In this document: positions 1 to 8,603 of the stretch, piece after piece
How positions within the stretch are numbered: the first letter of the stretch is position 1
Layout of the letters: each line of letters starts with the position of its first letter
From: Cellulomonas xylanilytica
GTDB lineage: Bacteria > Actinomycetota > Actinomycetes > Actinomycetales > Cellulomonadaceae
Assembly (NCBI RefSeq): GCF_007989805.1
Contig: NZ_BJUB01000001.1
Location: 1-64,000, forward strand
DNA: 64,000 nt
Direction: 5' to 3'
Made by a program: the position numbers and the translations under genes
Notes under the pieces: generated by a model
Told to the model about the DNA's origin: nothing
The model's database searches: none
What the model saw: only the letters and a program-made list of their open reading frames with translations

Positions 1-774
<774 letters not shown>

Positions 775-800
775 CGCTCTAGGGGTCAGGTCGCGCGCGG

Positions 801-830
801 CGGGCACGGCACCGACAGGTGCCGTGCCCG
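801..830. terminator. Bidirectional intrinsic terminator between xylanase and ketopantoate reductase genes
   Basis: A perfect 13-bp stem (801-813 with 818-830) closes a GACA tetraloop between two convergent genes. It has no clear U-tract, as is usual in high-GC actinobacteria. Confidence 0.8.
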
Positions 831-843
831 TCGTCGCTCCCGC

Positions 844-1839
844 TCAGACGGACGTCTCGCTCAGCAGGGCGCCGGCCGTCGTCGAGCCGGGGGTGGCTCC
901 GGTGCGAGCCGCCTGCCGGGCGTGCCGCTGCAGGACGGCGTTCACCGGGGTGGCGACGCCGTGCAGCCGGCCGAGCAGCACGATCTCGCCGTTGAGGTGG
1001 TCGGCCTCGATCGACCCCGTGCCGCGCACGAGGGACTGCCACGACGACCCGCCGGTGCGCTCCTGCCCGGGCAGCCGGGTCATCCGGAAGCCGGCCCGCG
1101 CGGCGTCGTGCACGGCCTCGTCGAGCACCGCGACGCCTGCGGCGCTCAGCACCGCGCGGCCCTCGGCCTCGGCCCGGGCGGACAGCTCGGCGACCGCGTC
1201 GTTGCGCGTGGTGCCGCACAGCGCCTCGACGGCGTTACCCAGGTTCGACAGGAGCTTGCGGTACTTCCACTGCATGACGTCCGCGGTCACGGGGGCGTCG
1301 AACCCGGCGCCGACGAGGTCGCGGGCGTAGGCCGTGACCAGGTCGGGGTCGGCGACGGGGGCGGCCGGCCCGACCGTGAGGACGCCGGGCACGGGGGTCC
1401 CGCCCGCGGAGACGCGGCCGGGCTCGAGGTAGGTCGCGGGGAGCCAGACGCACATCGCGACGACGGAGGCGAACCGGCGCAGCGCCTCGCGCTCGTTGTC
1501 CACGCCGTTCTGCGCGCAGACGACGGGCAGCCGTTCCGCGGCCGTCCCGCCGCCGGCCACGGGGCGGTCCGCCCAGTCGCCGAGCGCGGCGGGCGTGTCC
1601 TGGCTCTTCACGGCCAGCACCAGCACGTCGTCCGCACGGAGCTCGACGTCCTGCGGCCCGGCGGCGACCGGCGGTTCCACCCGCACGGTGCCGCTGGCCG
1701 TCGTGACCTCGAGCCCCCGCGTCCGCAGAGCCTCCAGCTGCGCGTTGCGCGCGACGAGCACGACGTCCTTCCCGACGCTCGCCAGCAGCCCTCCGACCAC
1801 GCCGCCCACTGCACCTGTCCCGATGATGATGTGTCGCAC
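844..1839 (-). CDS. 2-dehydropantoate 2-reductase family protein (ApbA/PanE-like)
   Basis: A 331-residue NADPH-dependent reductase of the ketopantoate reductase family, which in pantothenate synthesis reduces 2-dehydropantoate to pantoate. The N-terminus is a Rossmann fold with GTGAVGG at residues 7-13 and the conserved AQNG block near residue 110. The C-terminal helical domain holds WKYRKLLSNLGNAVEAL around residues 191-207, with the catalytic Lys, and the SSW...EADHLNGEIV block that lines the substrate site. The GTG start at 1839 is chosen because the Rossmann strand RHIII begins right after it. No panB or panC neighbour is present, and actinobacteria often carry several paralogues, so the physiological substrate is uncertain. 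It is divergent from ppc and convergent with the xylanase gene. Confidence 0.85.
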   Translation of the reverse strand: MRHIIIGTGAVGGVVGGLLASVGKDVVLVARNAQLEALRTRGLEVTTASGTVRVEPPVAAGPQDVELRADDVLVLAVKSQDTPAALGDWADRPVAGGGTAAERLPVVCAQNGVDNEREALRRFASVVAMCVWLPATYLEPGRVSAGGTPVPGVLTVGPAAPVADPDLVTAYARDLVGAGFDAPVTADVMQWKYRKLLSNLGNAVEALCGTTRNDAVAELSARAEAEGRAVLSAAGVAVLDEAVHDAARAGFRMTRLPGQERTGGSSWQSLVRGTGSIEADHLNGEIVLLGRLHGVATPVNAVLQRHARQAARTGATPGSTTAGALLSETSV

Positions 1840-1944
1840 CGGGACACGGTCGCACGACGGCACGGTCCGCCGCCTGACGACGTCATCGACTACGTCACAC
1901 TGCCCATCGCTCGGACTGCAGGGACCGGATCCGGCCGCGTGCCT

Positions 1945-1950
1945 TAGTTT
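1945..1950 (+). promoter_or_regulatory. -10 hexamer of leaderless ppc promoter
   Basis: TAGTTT lies six bases before the ppc GTG, so transcription should begin at or next to the start codon. No Shine-Dalgarno sequence is present. Confidence 0.6.
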
Positions 1951-1956
1951 TGCCCC

Positions 1957-4665
1957 GTGACCGCACCCCTTCCCCCGAGCGACACCGTGCAGAGCCATGC
2001 CGCCGACGGCGCCACCGGCTCCGCCACGAGCCCCGTGAGCCACGAGGTGCCCGAGCCGCTGCGCAACGACGTCCGGGTGCTCGGCGAGTTCCTCGGCCGC
2101 GTGCTGCGCGAGGCGGGCGGCGACGACCTGCTCGCCGACGTCGAGCACCTGCGCGAGCTCGCGATCCGGGCGCACAACGGCCCCGACGCCGGGGCGCTGG
2201 CCCAGGCCGAGGAGCTCGTCGCCGGGTTCAGCCTGGCCCGTGCCGAGGAGGTCGCCCGCGCGTTCACGTGCTACTTCCACCTGGCCAACACCGCGGAGGA
2301 GTTCCACCGCGTGCGGGTCCTGCGGGACCGCGAGGCCAACCTCCTGCCGCACCACCTGGCGCCGGACGACTCGCTGCCGTCGGCGGTCGCGCAGCTGGCC
2401 GACGAGGTGGGCGAGGACGTCGCACGGCAGCGGCTCGCGGAGCTCGAGTTCCGGCCGGTGTTCACCGCGCACCCGACGGAGGCCCGTCGCCGGGCGGTGT
2501 CCAGCGCCATCCGCCGCATCGCCGAGCTCGTCGCCGAGCGCGACCTGCGCTACACGGGCGGGATGTCGCTGGCGGAGAACGACCGCCGGCTGCTGAGCGA
2601 GATCGACACCCTGTGGCGCACCGCCCCGCTGCGCGAGGCCAAGCCGTCCGTGCTGGACGAGGTCCGCACGGTGATCAACGTGTTCGAGGCGACGCTGGCC
2701 GAGGTGCTGCCCGCCGTCTACCGCCGCCTCGACGACTGGCTGCTGGCGGACGCCGCGGGCACGACGGCTCCGGCGGTGCGCTCGTTCGCGCGCCTCGGCA
2801 CCTGGATCGGTGGCGACCGCGACGGCAACCCGAACGTCACCGCCGAGATCACCGAGACGGCCGCGGCCATGGCGTCCGAGCACGCCCTGCTGGAGCTCGA
2901 GTCCTCGGCCCGCAAGACCGCCCACGGCCTCACGCTCGACGCCTCCGGGACGCCCGGCTCGGCCGAGCTGGGTGCGCTGTGGCAGCGCCAGCGCGGCCTG
3001 TCCGCGCCGCTGGCTACGCGGATCGCCGGCGACGCCCCCAACGAGCCGCACCGCCGGGTCGTCTACTTCCTGGCCGAGCGCATCGCGGCGACGCGGACGC
3101 GCAACGCCGACCTCGGCTACGGCTCGGCCACCGAGCTCGAGGCCGACCTCGCGGTCGTGCAGCGCTCCCTGGCGGAGGCCGGTGCGACGCGTGCGGCCTA
3201 CGGCGACCTGCAGCGCCTCCTCTGGCAGGTGCAGACCTTCGGGTTCCACCTGGCCGAGCTCGAGGTGCGTCAGCACTCCCAGGTGCACGCCGCCGCGCTG
3301 GCGGACCTCGCCGCGAACGGCATCGACGGCACCCTGGAGCCGCGCACGGTCGAGGTCATCGACACGTTCCGCGCCATCGGTGCGGTGCAGCGCCGCTACG
3401 GGGTGCTCGCGGCGCGTCGCTACATCGTGTCGTTCACGCAGTCGGCCGAGCACCTCGCGGCGGTCTACCAGCTGGCGGAGATCGCGTTCGCCGGGGTGGA
3501 CGCTCCCGTCATCGACGCGATCCCGCTGTTCGAGACGTTCGCGGACCTCGAGGCGTCCGTCGACATCCTCGAGGGCGCGCTGGCGCTCCCGCAGGTGCAG
3601 CGCCGGCTCGCGGAGAACGGGCGTCGCGTCGAGGTCATGCTCGGCTACTCGGACTCGTCCAAGGACGTCGGTCCGGTGTCCGCCACCCTGACGCTGGACG
3701 CCGCCCAGCGCCGCATCACGGAGTGGGCCCGGCGTAACGACATCGTCCTCACGCTGTTCCACGGCCGCGGCGGTGCCCTCGGGCGCGGGGGCGGCCCCGC
3801 CAACCGCGCTCTCCTCGCGCAGCCGCCGGGGTCGGTCGACGGCCGGTTCAAGCTCACCGAGCAGGGCGAGGTCATCTTCGCGCGCTACGGCGACCCGGTG
3901 ATCGCGGCCCGGCACATCGAGCAGGTCGCCGCCGCGACCCTGCTGGCCGGGGCGCCGTCGGTCGAGCGCCGCAACTCGGCCGCGACCGAGCGGTTCGCCA
4001 CGCTCGCGGCCAAGCTCGACGAGTCGTCGCGAGTCCGCTTCCACGAGCTGGTCAAGGCCCCGGGCTTCCCGCAGTGGTTCGCCGAGGTCACCCCGCTGGA
4101 GGAGGTCGGTCTGCTGCCGATCGGCTCCCGGCCCGCGCGCCGCGGCCTGTCGGTCGAGTCGCTGGACGACCTGCGCGCCATCCCGTGGGTGTTCAGCTGG
4201 TCGCAGGCGCGGATCAACCTCGCCGGCTGGTACGGCCTGGGCACCGCGCTGGCGGCCGCGGGTGACCTGGACGAGCTGCGTGAGGCGTACGCGCAGTGGC
4301 CCCTGTTCACCACGATGATCGACAACGTCGAGATGTCGCTGGCCAAGACCGACGAGCGCATCGCCGAGCGGTACCTGGCGCTCGGGGACCGCGACGACCT
4401 GGCGCAGCTGGTGCTCGACGAGATGGCGCTGACCCGGCAGTGGGTGCTCGCCATCACGCAGAGCGAGGCGATCCTGTCCCGCCGGCGGATCCTCGGCCGT
4501 GCGGTGCAGCTGCGCAGCCCGTACGTGGATGCCCTCTCGCTGCTCCAGCTGCGCGCCCTGCGCGGCCTGCGCACGGGCGACGCCCCGGAGCAGGCGGACG
4601 ACCTGCGCCGGCTCCTGCTGCTCACCGTCAACGGCGTGGCCGCCGGTCTGCAGAACACCGGCTGA
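1957..4665 (+). CDS. ppc: Phosphoenolpyruvate carboxylase
   Basis: Cytosolic anaplerotic enzyme that makes oxaloacetate from PEP and bicarbonate. The 902-residue length fits bacterial PEPC. Signature blocks are all present and in order: VFTAHPTEARRR near 168-179 with the catalytic His, GGDRDGNPNVT near 285, GYSDSSKDVGP near 563, FHGRGGALGRGGGP at about 601-614, and the conserved C-terminal QNTG. The GTG at 1957 follows a TAGTTT hexamer by six bases and there is no ribosome-binding site, so the transcript is probably leaderless. The gene stands alone, divergent from the ketopantoate reductase and closed by a 13-bp-stem terminator. A long open frame on the opposite strand is a GC-codon shadow. 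Confidence 0.98.
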   Translation: MTAPLPPSDTVQSHAADGATGSATSPVSHEVPEPLRNDVRVLGEFLGRVLREAGGDDLLADVEHLRELAIRAHNGPDAGALAQAEELVAGFSLARAEEVARAFTCYFHLANTAEEFHRVRVLRDREANLLPHHLAPDDSLPSAVAQLADEVGEDVARQRLAELEFRPVFTAHPTEARRRAVSSAIRRIAELVAERDLRYTGGMSLAENDRRLLSEIDTLWRTAPLREAKPSVLDEVRTVINVFEATLAEVLPAVYRRLDDWLLADAAGTTAPAVRSFARLGTWIGGDRDGNPNVTAEITETAAAMASEHALLELESSARKTAHGLTLDASGTPGSAELGALWQRQRGLSAPLATRIAGDAPNEPHRRVVYFLAERIAATRTRNADLGYGSATELEADLAVVQRSLAEAGATRAAYGDLQRLLWQVQTFGFHLAELEVRQHSQVHAAALADLAANGIDGTLEPRTVEVIDTFRAIGAVQRRYGVLAARRYIVSFTQSAEHLAAVYQLAEIAFAGVDAPVIDAIPLFETFADLEASVDILEGALALPQVQRRLAENGRRVEVMLGYSDSSKDVGPVSATLTLDAAQRRITEWARRNDIVLTLFHGRGGALGRGGGPANRALLAQPPGSVDGRFKLTEQGEVIFARYGDPVIAARHIEQVAAATLLAGAPSVERRNSAATERFATLAAKLDESSRVRFHELVKAPGFPQWFAEVTPLEEVGLLPIGSRPARRGLSVESLDDLRAIPWVFSWSQARINLAGWYGLGTALAAAGDLDELREAYAQWPLFTTMIDNVEMSLAKTDERIAERYLALGDRDDLAQLVLDEMALTRQWVLAITQSEAILSRRRILGRAVQLRSPYVDALSLLQLRALRGLRTGDAPEQADDLRRLLLLTVNGVAAGLQNTG

Positions 4666-4685
4666 CCAGACCGCCCCCGACGCTC

Positions 4686-4715
4686 GGAAGGACCCGGCCT
4701 GCGCCGGGTCCTTCC
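4686..4715. terminator. Bidirectional terminator after ppc
   Basis: Perfect 13-bp stem (4686-4698 with 4703-4715) with a CTGC loop, between the convergent ppc and FAD-reductase genes. The last bases of the reductase begin only six bases further on. Confidence 0.85.
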
Positions 4716-4720
4716 TGCGT

Positions 4721-5518
4721 TCACGGTCCGGTCGGTCCGAACCGCTCGGTGCGGATGCGCTCCGGGTCGTGGCCGAGGTCGACCAGGGTGTCGGCGACGG
4801 CCTCGACGAAGGGCGTCGGGCCGCAGACGAACACGTGCGCGCGCTCGTCCGGCGGGAAGCAGGCGGCCTCCAGCAGCGCGGCGTCGATGCGGCCCACCGG
4901 ACCGGTCCAGCTCTCGGGTGCCCGACGCGTCCACACCCGGGTGATCTCGACGTCGCCCCCGAGGGCCTCCAGCTCGTCGGCGTAGATCGCGTCCGCCGGC
5001 GTGCGCACGGAGACCACCAGCCGGAACGGTGCCCGGCTTCCGGCCAGCCGGCGGGTGCGCAGCATCGACATGAGCGGGACCAGACCGGACCCACCCCCGA
5101 TGAGCTGCACGGGGTGCGGGTCGGCGGGCTGCCAGACGAACCAGTGCCCGACCGGTCCGCGGAGCTCGATCTGGTCGCCCACCTGCAGGTCCTCGGTCAG
5201 GTACGGGGAGACCTCGCCGCCGTCGACCACCTGCACGGTGAGCGCGATCCGGCTGCCGTGCGCGGCGGGGTCCGGGGGGACGCCGGGGAGCCCCATCGTG
5301 CCGGCCGAGGCCAGGGAGTAGGAGCGCTGGGTGGAGTACCCGTCCTCGGCGGTCAGGCGGACGTCCACGTGCTGGCCGGCCAGGGCACCGCGCCAGCCGG
5401 GGACGTCGATCTCGAGCGTCATGGCGGTGGGCGTCTCGGCGGTGCGGGCGACCAGCGTGCCGACCATCCACGGGAGCGCGTACAGCTGGTTGTCGGAAGG
5501 AGTGTCCAGGGTGTCCAC
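4721..5518 (-). CDS. FAD/NAD(P)-binding oxidoreductase, partner of the molybdoenzyme
   Basis: A 265-residue flavin reductase of the ferredoxin-NADP reductase superfamily. RSYSLAS at 65-71 is the FAD-binding motif, GGGSGLVPLMSML from 141 is the nucleotide-binding glycine loop, and CGPTPFVEAV near 228 is the usual late NAD-domain block. There is no C-terminal plant-type 2Fe-2S domain, so electrons must pass straight to a partner. The start is GTG at 5518: its ribosome-binding site GGGGGA lies at the end of the sulfite-oxidase-like gene, whose stop is two bases away, so the two genes form a tight operon and probably one redox system. An internal ATG about 18 codons in is an alternative start. 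Substrate unknown. Confidence 0.85.
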   Translation of the reverse strand: MDTLDTPSDNQLYALPWMVGTLVARTAETPTAMTLEIDVPGWRGALAGQHVDVRLTAEDGYSTQRSYSLASAGTMGLPGVPPDPAAHGSRIALTVQVVDGGEVSPYLTEDLQVGDQIELRGPVGHWFVWQPADPHPVQLIGGGSGLVPLMSMLRTRRLAGSRAPFRLVVSVRTPADAIYADELEALGGDVEITRVWTRRAPESWTGPVGRIDAALLEAACFPPDERAHVFVCGPTPFVEAVADTLVDLGHDPERIRTERFGPTGP

Positions 5519-5520
5519 GC

Positions 5521-6123
5521 TCAGTCCCCCCAGTACCGCTGCTCCTTCCACGGGTCCCCGTAGGCGTGGTACCCGAGCCGCTCCCAGAACCCCCACGTGT
5601 CCTCGGTCATGAGGTCGAGGCTGCGGACCCACTTGGCCGACTTCCAGAAGTACAGGTGCGGGATGAGCAGCCGGGCGGGACCGCCGTGCTCGGGCGGGAG
5701 GGGAGCGCCGTCGTACTGGTAGGCGATCCAGGCCTTGCCGCCGCGCAGGTCCGCCAGCGGGACGTTCGTGGTGTAGCCGCCGTCGCAGTGCGCCATCGCG
5801 TACTGCTCCTCGGGGGCGACCTCGACGCCGTCGAGCAGCGTGTCCAGCGAGATGCCGCGCCACGCCGAGTCGAGCTTGCTCCACTTGGTCACGCAGTGGA
5901 TGTCCTTGACGATGTCGTCGTGCGGCAGGTGCGTCAGCTCCGACCACGTCCAGGACGCCCGGGGGGCACCGCCGGCGGTGATGGAGAAGGTCCACGTGGA
6001 CAGGTCGGCGCGGGGCGTGGGGCCGGCCGACAGCACCGGGAAGCCCCGCTCGAGGTACTGGCCGGGCGGGATCCGGGGGTCGACGTCGCGCTTGCCGCGG
6101 AACCCGCGGGAGATGATCGCCAT
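5521..6123 (-). CDS. Sulfite oxidase-like molybdopterin-dependent oxidoreductase
   Basis: A 200-residue protein of the oxidoreductase molybdopterin-binding family. The key Cys77 sits in DIHCVTKWSKLD, matching the molybdenum-ligand cysteine context of sulfite oxidase and MsrP-like enzymes. The blocks AHCDGGYTTNVPL and GGPARLLIPHLYFWKSAKWV are also characteristic. The protein is a bare catalytic domain: no dimerisation domain, heme domain, Tat signal or lipobox is visible, so it should be cytoplasmic. The next gene downstream is an FAD reductase starting two bases after the stop, which suggests an NAD(P)H-driven reductase rather than a cytochrome-linked oxidase. The true substrate (a sulfoxide, N-oxide or sulfite) cannot be read from the sequence. 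Confidence 0.88.
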   Translation of the reverse strand: MAIISRGFRGKRDVDPRIPPGQYLERGFPVLSAGPTPRADLSTWTFSITAGGAPRASWTWSELTHLPHDDIVKDIHCVTKWSKLDSAWRGISLDTLLDGVEVAPEEQYAMAHCDGGYTTNVPLADLRGGKAWIAYQYDGAPLPPEHGGPARLLIPHLYFWKSAKWVRSLDLMTEDTWGFWERLGYHAYGDPWKEQRYWGD

Positions 6124-6208
6124 CAGGTGGCCGTGGGGTTCGGCATGGTCACTCCCGGGTGTCGGAGACGCTCGGGATCATCATGCGGCCCCGCGTCGTG
6201 GATGCGCC

Positions 6209-6241
6209 AGAGGCCGGCCCGAGGAATCGGACCGGCCTCTG
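6209..6241. terminator. Terminator downstream of the DEAD-box helicase
   Basis: A 10-bp outer stem (6209-6218 with 6232-6241) encloses a short inner CCGA/TCGG stem with a GGAA loop. It lies just past the helicase stop and before the molybdoenzyme gene, which reads the same way. Confidence 0.7.
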
Positions 6242-6254
6242 ATCTGCAGGTTCG

Positions 6255-7640
6255 TCAGCCGCGCGAGTACACGACGCGCGGTCCGCCGGACGTCGACGCG
6301 CCGGAGCCGCCCGAGCCCCGACCGCTGCCGCCACGACGGCGACGCTGGCCGGACCCGGCTGCCGGAGCGGCCGCTGCGGGAGCGCCACCGCGGCCGCGGC
6401 CACGGCCACGTCCACCGCCGCCCCCGCCGCCACCGCCGGCCGGCTGCGCGGGCGGAGCGACGTACTTCACCGGCGCGGCGACCTCGCCGACGAGACGCGT
6501 GAGCGTCGCGTCGCCGGGGAAGACGGGCTTCGGCGTCGCGGTGATCTTGGCGGCACGCGTGAGCTGGCGGACGTCCCCGCGCTGCTCGGGCAGGACGATC
6601 GTGACGACGTCACCACCGGAGCCGGCACGGGCGGTACGGCCGGAGCGGTGCAGGTACGCCTTGTGCTCGGCCGGCGGGTCGACGTGCACGACGAGCTCGA
6701 TGTCGTCGACGTGGATGCCGCGCGCGGCGATGTCGGTGGCGACGAGCACCCGGACGGCACCGGAGGAGAACGCCTCGAGGTTCCGCTCGCGGGCGCCCTG
6801 GGCCAGGTTGCCGTGCAGGTCCACGGCGGGGATGCCGTCCATGGTCAGCTGCTTGGCCAGCTTCTTGGCCTGGTGCTTGGTGCGCATGAACAGCACGCGG
6901 CGGCCGGTGCCGGAGGCGAGGTGGTGGACGACCTGCTTCTTGGCGTCGGCGTCGCGCACCTCGAACAGGTGGTGCGTCATGGCGGCGACGGGGGACTCGG
7001 CGCTGTCGACGGAGTGCTCGACGGGCGAGGTCAGGTACCGCTTGACCAGCTGGTCGACGCCCTTGTCCAGGGTGGCCGAGAAGAGCAGCCGCTGGCCGGC
7101 CTTCGGGGTCTTGTCCATGATGCGCTTGACGCCGGGCAGGAAGCCGAGGTCCGCCATGTGGTCGGCCTCGTCCAGCACGGTGACCTGCACGTCGTCGAGC
7201 GTGAGGGCCTTCTGGTTCAGCAGGTCCTCGAGGCGTCCCGGGCAGGCGATGACGATGTCGATGCCGCCGTTGAGCGCGGAGGTCTGCTTGCCCTGGGACA
7301 CCCCACCGAAGATGACGGTCGTGTTGAGGCCGAGCACCTTGGCCAGGGGAGCGACGGTCGCGTCGATCTGCGAGGCGAGCTCGCGCGTCGGGGCCAGCAC
7401 GAGGGCCCGCGGGCGCCGCGGTGCCTTGCCCTTGCCAGCCGTGGCGGCGAGCCGCACGACGAGCGGCAGGGCGAACGCCAGGGTCTTGCCGGAGCCGGTG
7501 CGGCCGCGGCCGAGGACGTCGCGGCCCGCCAGCGAGTCGGGGAGCGTGGCGGTCTGGATGGGGAAGGGGGCGGTGATGCCCTGTGCCGTCAGTGCTGCCG
7601 TGAGGGCAGCGGGCACGCCAAGGTCGGTGAACGAAGTCAT
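6255..7640 (-). CDS. DEAD-box RNA helicase with Gly/Arg-rich tail
   Basis: ATP-dependent RNA helicase of 461 residues. The Q motif (PFPIQT, Gln29), Walker A GRTGSGKT at 46-53, DEAD in VLDEADHM, the SAT motif in LLFSATLD, and HRSGRTARAG are all present in order. From about residue 400 the protein becomes a low-complexity run of Gly, Arg and Ala, typical of RNA-binding tails in actinobacterial RhlE/DeaD-type helicases involved in ribosome assembly or cold response. The ATG at 7640 is preferred over an in-frame start 15 codons upstream because it has GAGAGG about seven bases ahead and starts directly at the Q-motif region. It is divergent from the ABC exporter across a 213-base gap. Confidence 0.93.
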   Translation of the reverse strand: MTSFTDLGVPAALTAALTAQGITAPFPIQTATLPDSLAGRDVLGRGRTGSGKTLAFALPLVVRLAATAGKGKAPRRPRALVLAPTRELASQIDATVAPLAKVLGLNTTVIFGGVSQGKQTSALNGGIDIVIACPGRLEDLLNQKALTLDDVQVTVLDEADHMADLGFLPGVKRIMDKTPKAGQRLLFSATLDKGVDQLVKRYLTSPVEHSVDSAESPVAAMTHHLFEVRDADAKKQVVHHLASGTGRRVLFMRTKHQAKKLAKQLTMDGIPAVDLHGNLAQGARERNLEAFSSGAVRVLVATDIAARGIHVDDIELVVHVDPPAEHKAYLHRSGRTARAGSGGDVVTIVLPEQRGDVRQLTRAAKITATPKPVFPGDATLTRLVGEVAAPVKYVAPPAQPAGGGGGGGGGRGRGRGRGGAPAAAAPAAGSGQRRRRGGSGRGSGGSGASTSGGPRVVYSRG

Positions 7641-7853
7641 AGAGAGAGCCTCTCGGGGCTGGGTCGGGGTCCGCCGCCAGAGCAACCAGAGCGGGTGCTC
7701 CGGGGGACCTCCACGACGCGGGGCGCGCAGGTTCGCGCAGCCCTTGGTGCGCCTACCCTCTCACACCAGCCGCCTCGGGACCGCTCGCGGTGTCGAGCGT
7801 CACAGGAGACGATCGGACCCCGAGGACCGTCTGACGAGGAGGAACGCGCCCGA
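7641..7853. promoter_or_regulatory. Divergent intergenic region, helicase and ABC exporter
   Basis: Noncoding gap between divergent genes. TACCCT at 7754-7759 is a possible -10 for the exporter and would give a leader of nearly 90 bases. No riboswitch or operator is recognised. Confidence 0.35.
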
Positions 7854-8603
7854 ATGACCACTCCCGTCATCGCGTCCGCGCACGAGCTGGTGAAGGTCTA
7901 CGGTGCCGGGGCGACCGCCGTCCGGGCGCTCGACGGGGTCGACGTCGACCTGGTCCGTGGCGAGCTGACCGCGATCATGGGGCCCTCCGGATCGGGCAAG
8001 TCGACGCTGATGCACTGCCTGGCGGGGCTGGACCGGCCGACGTCCGGGACGGTCGTGGTCGACGGTCAGACGGTGAGCAGCATGTCGGAGCGGAAGCTGA
8101 CGGCGCTGCGCCGCACGCGGATCGGCTTCGTCTTCCAGGCGTACAACCTGGTGCCCACGCTGACGGCCCTCGAGAACATCACGCTCCCGCTCGACATCGC
8201 GCGCCGGGAGGTCGACCAGGCCCATCTCGACCTCGTGGTGGAGACGCTCGGCCTCACCGACCGGCTGGGGCACAAGCCGAGCGAGCTGTCCGGCGGGCAG
8301 CAGCAGCGTGTGGCCTGCGCACGGGCCCTGGTGGCACGACCGGCCGTGGTGTTCGCCGACGAGCCGACGGGGAACCTGGACAGCACGTCGGCGGCGGAGG
8401 TGCTGGGCTTCCTGCGCAGCAGCGTCGACGACCTGGGGCAGTCGGTGGTCATGGTCACCCACGACCCCACGTCGGCCAGCTACGCGCACCGCGTGCTGTT
8501 TCTCGCGGACGGGCGGCTGGTGGGCGAGCTGCGCGACCCGACGGCGGAGGGCGTCCTCGCCGCACTCACAGGACTCACGGCCCGTCCCACCGGCGCGCCC
8601 TGA
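7854..8603 (+). CDS. ABC transporter ATP-binding protein (MacB/LolD type)
   Basis: A 249-residue ATPase of a MacB-type exporter. Walker A GPSGSGKST is at 43-51, the signature LSGGQQQRVACARAL near 146, Walker B VVFADEPTGNLD near 165, and the switch His in MVTHDP. The Q-loop region (FVFQAYNLVPTLTALENI) matches the LolD/MacB class that pairs with FtsX-like permeases. The ATG at 7854 follows GACGAGGAGGAA, a strong ribosome-binding site. The stop TGA overlaps the permease ATG by one base (TGATG), so the two subunits are translationally coupled. The cargo is unknown; no periplasmic adaptor gene is adjacent, as expected for a monoderm. Confidence 0.93.
   Translation: MTTPVIASAHELVKVYGAGATAVRALDGVDVDLVRGELTAIMGPSGSGKSTLMHCLAGLDRPTSGTVVVDGQTVSSMSERKLTALRRTRIGFVFQAYNLVPTLTALENITLPLDIARREVDQAHLDLVVETLGLTDRLGHKPSELSGGQQQRVACARALVARPAVVFADEPTGNLDSTSAAEVLGFLRSSVDDLGQSVVMVTHDPTSASYAHRVLFLADGRLVGELRDPTAEGVLAALTGLTARPTGAP

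Noticed and set aside
844-5094. A 1416-codon open frame on the minus strand spanning the ketopantoate reductase and antisense to ppc
   Set aside because: Only the part from 1839 down matches a protein family. The rest is Arg/Gly/Ala-rich antisense of ppc, which itself carries all PEPC motifs. High GC keeps such shadow frames open.
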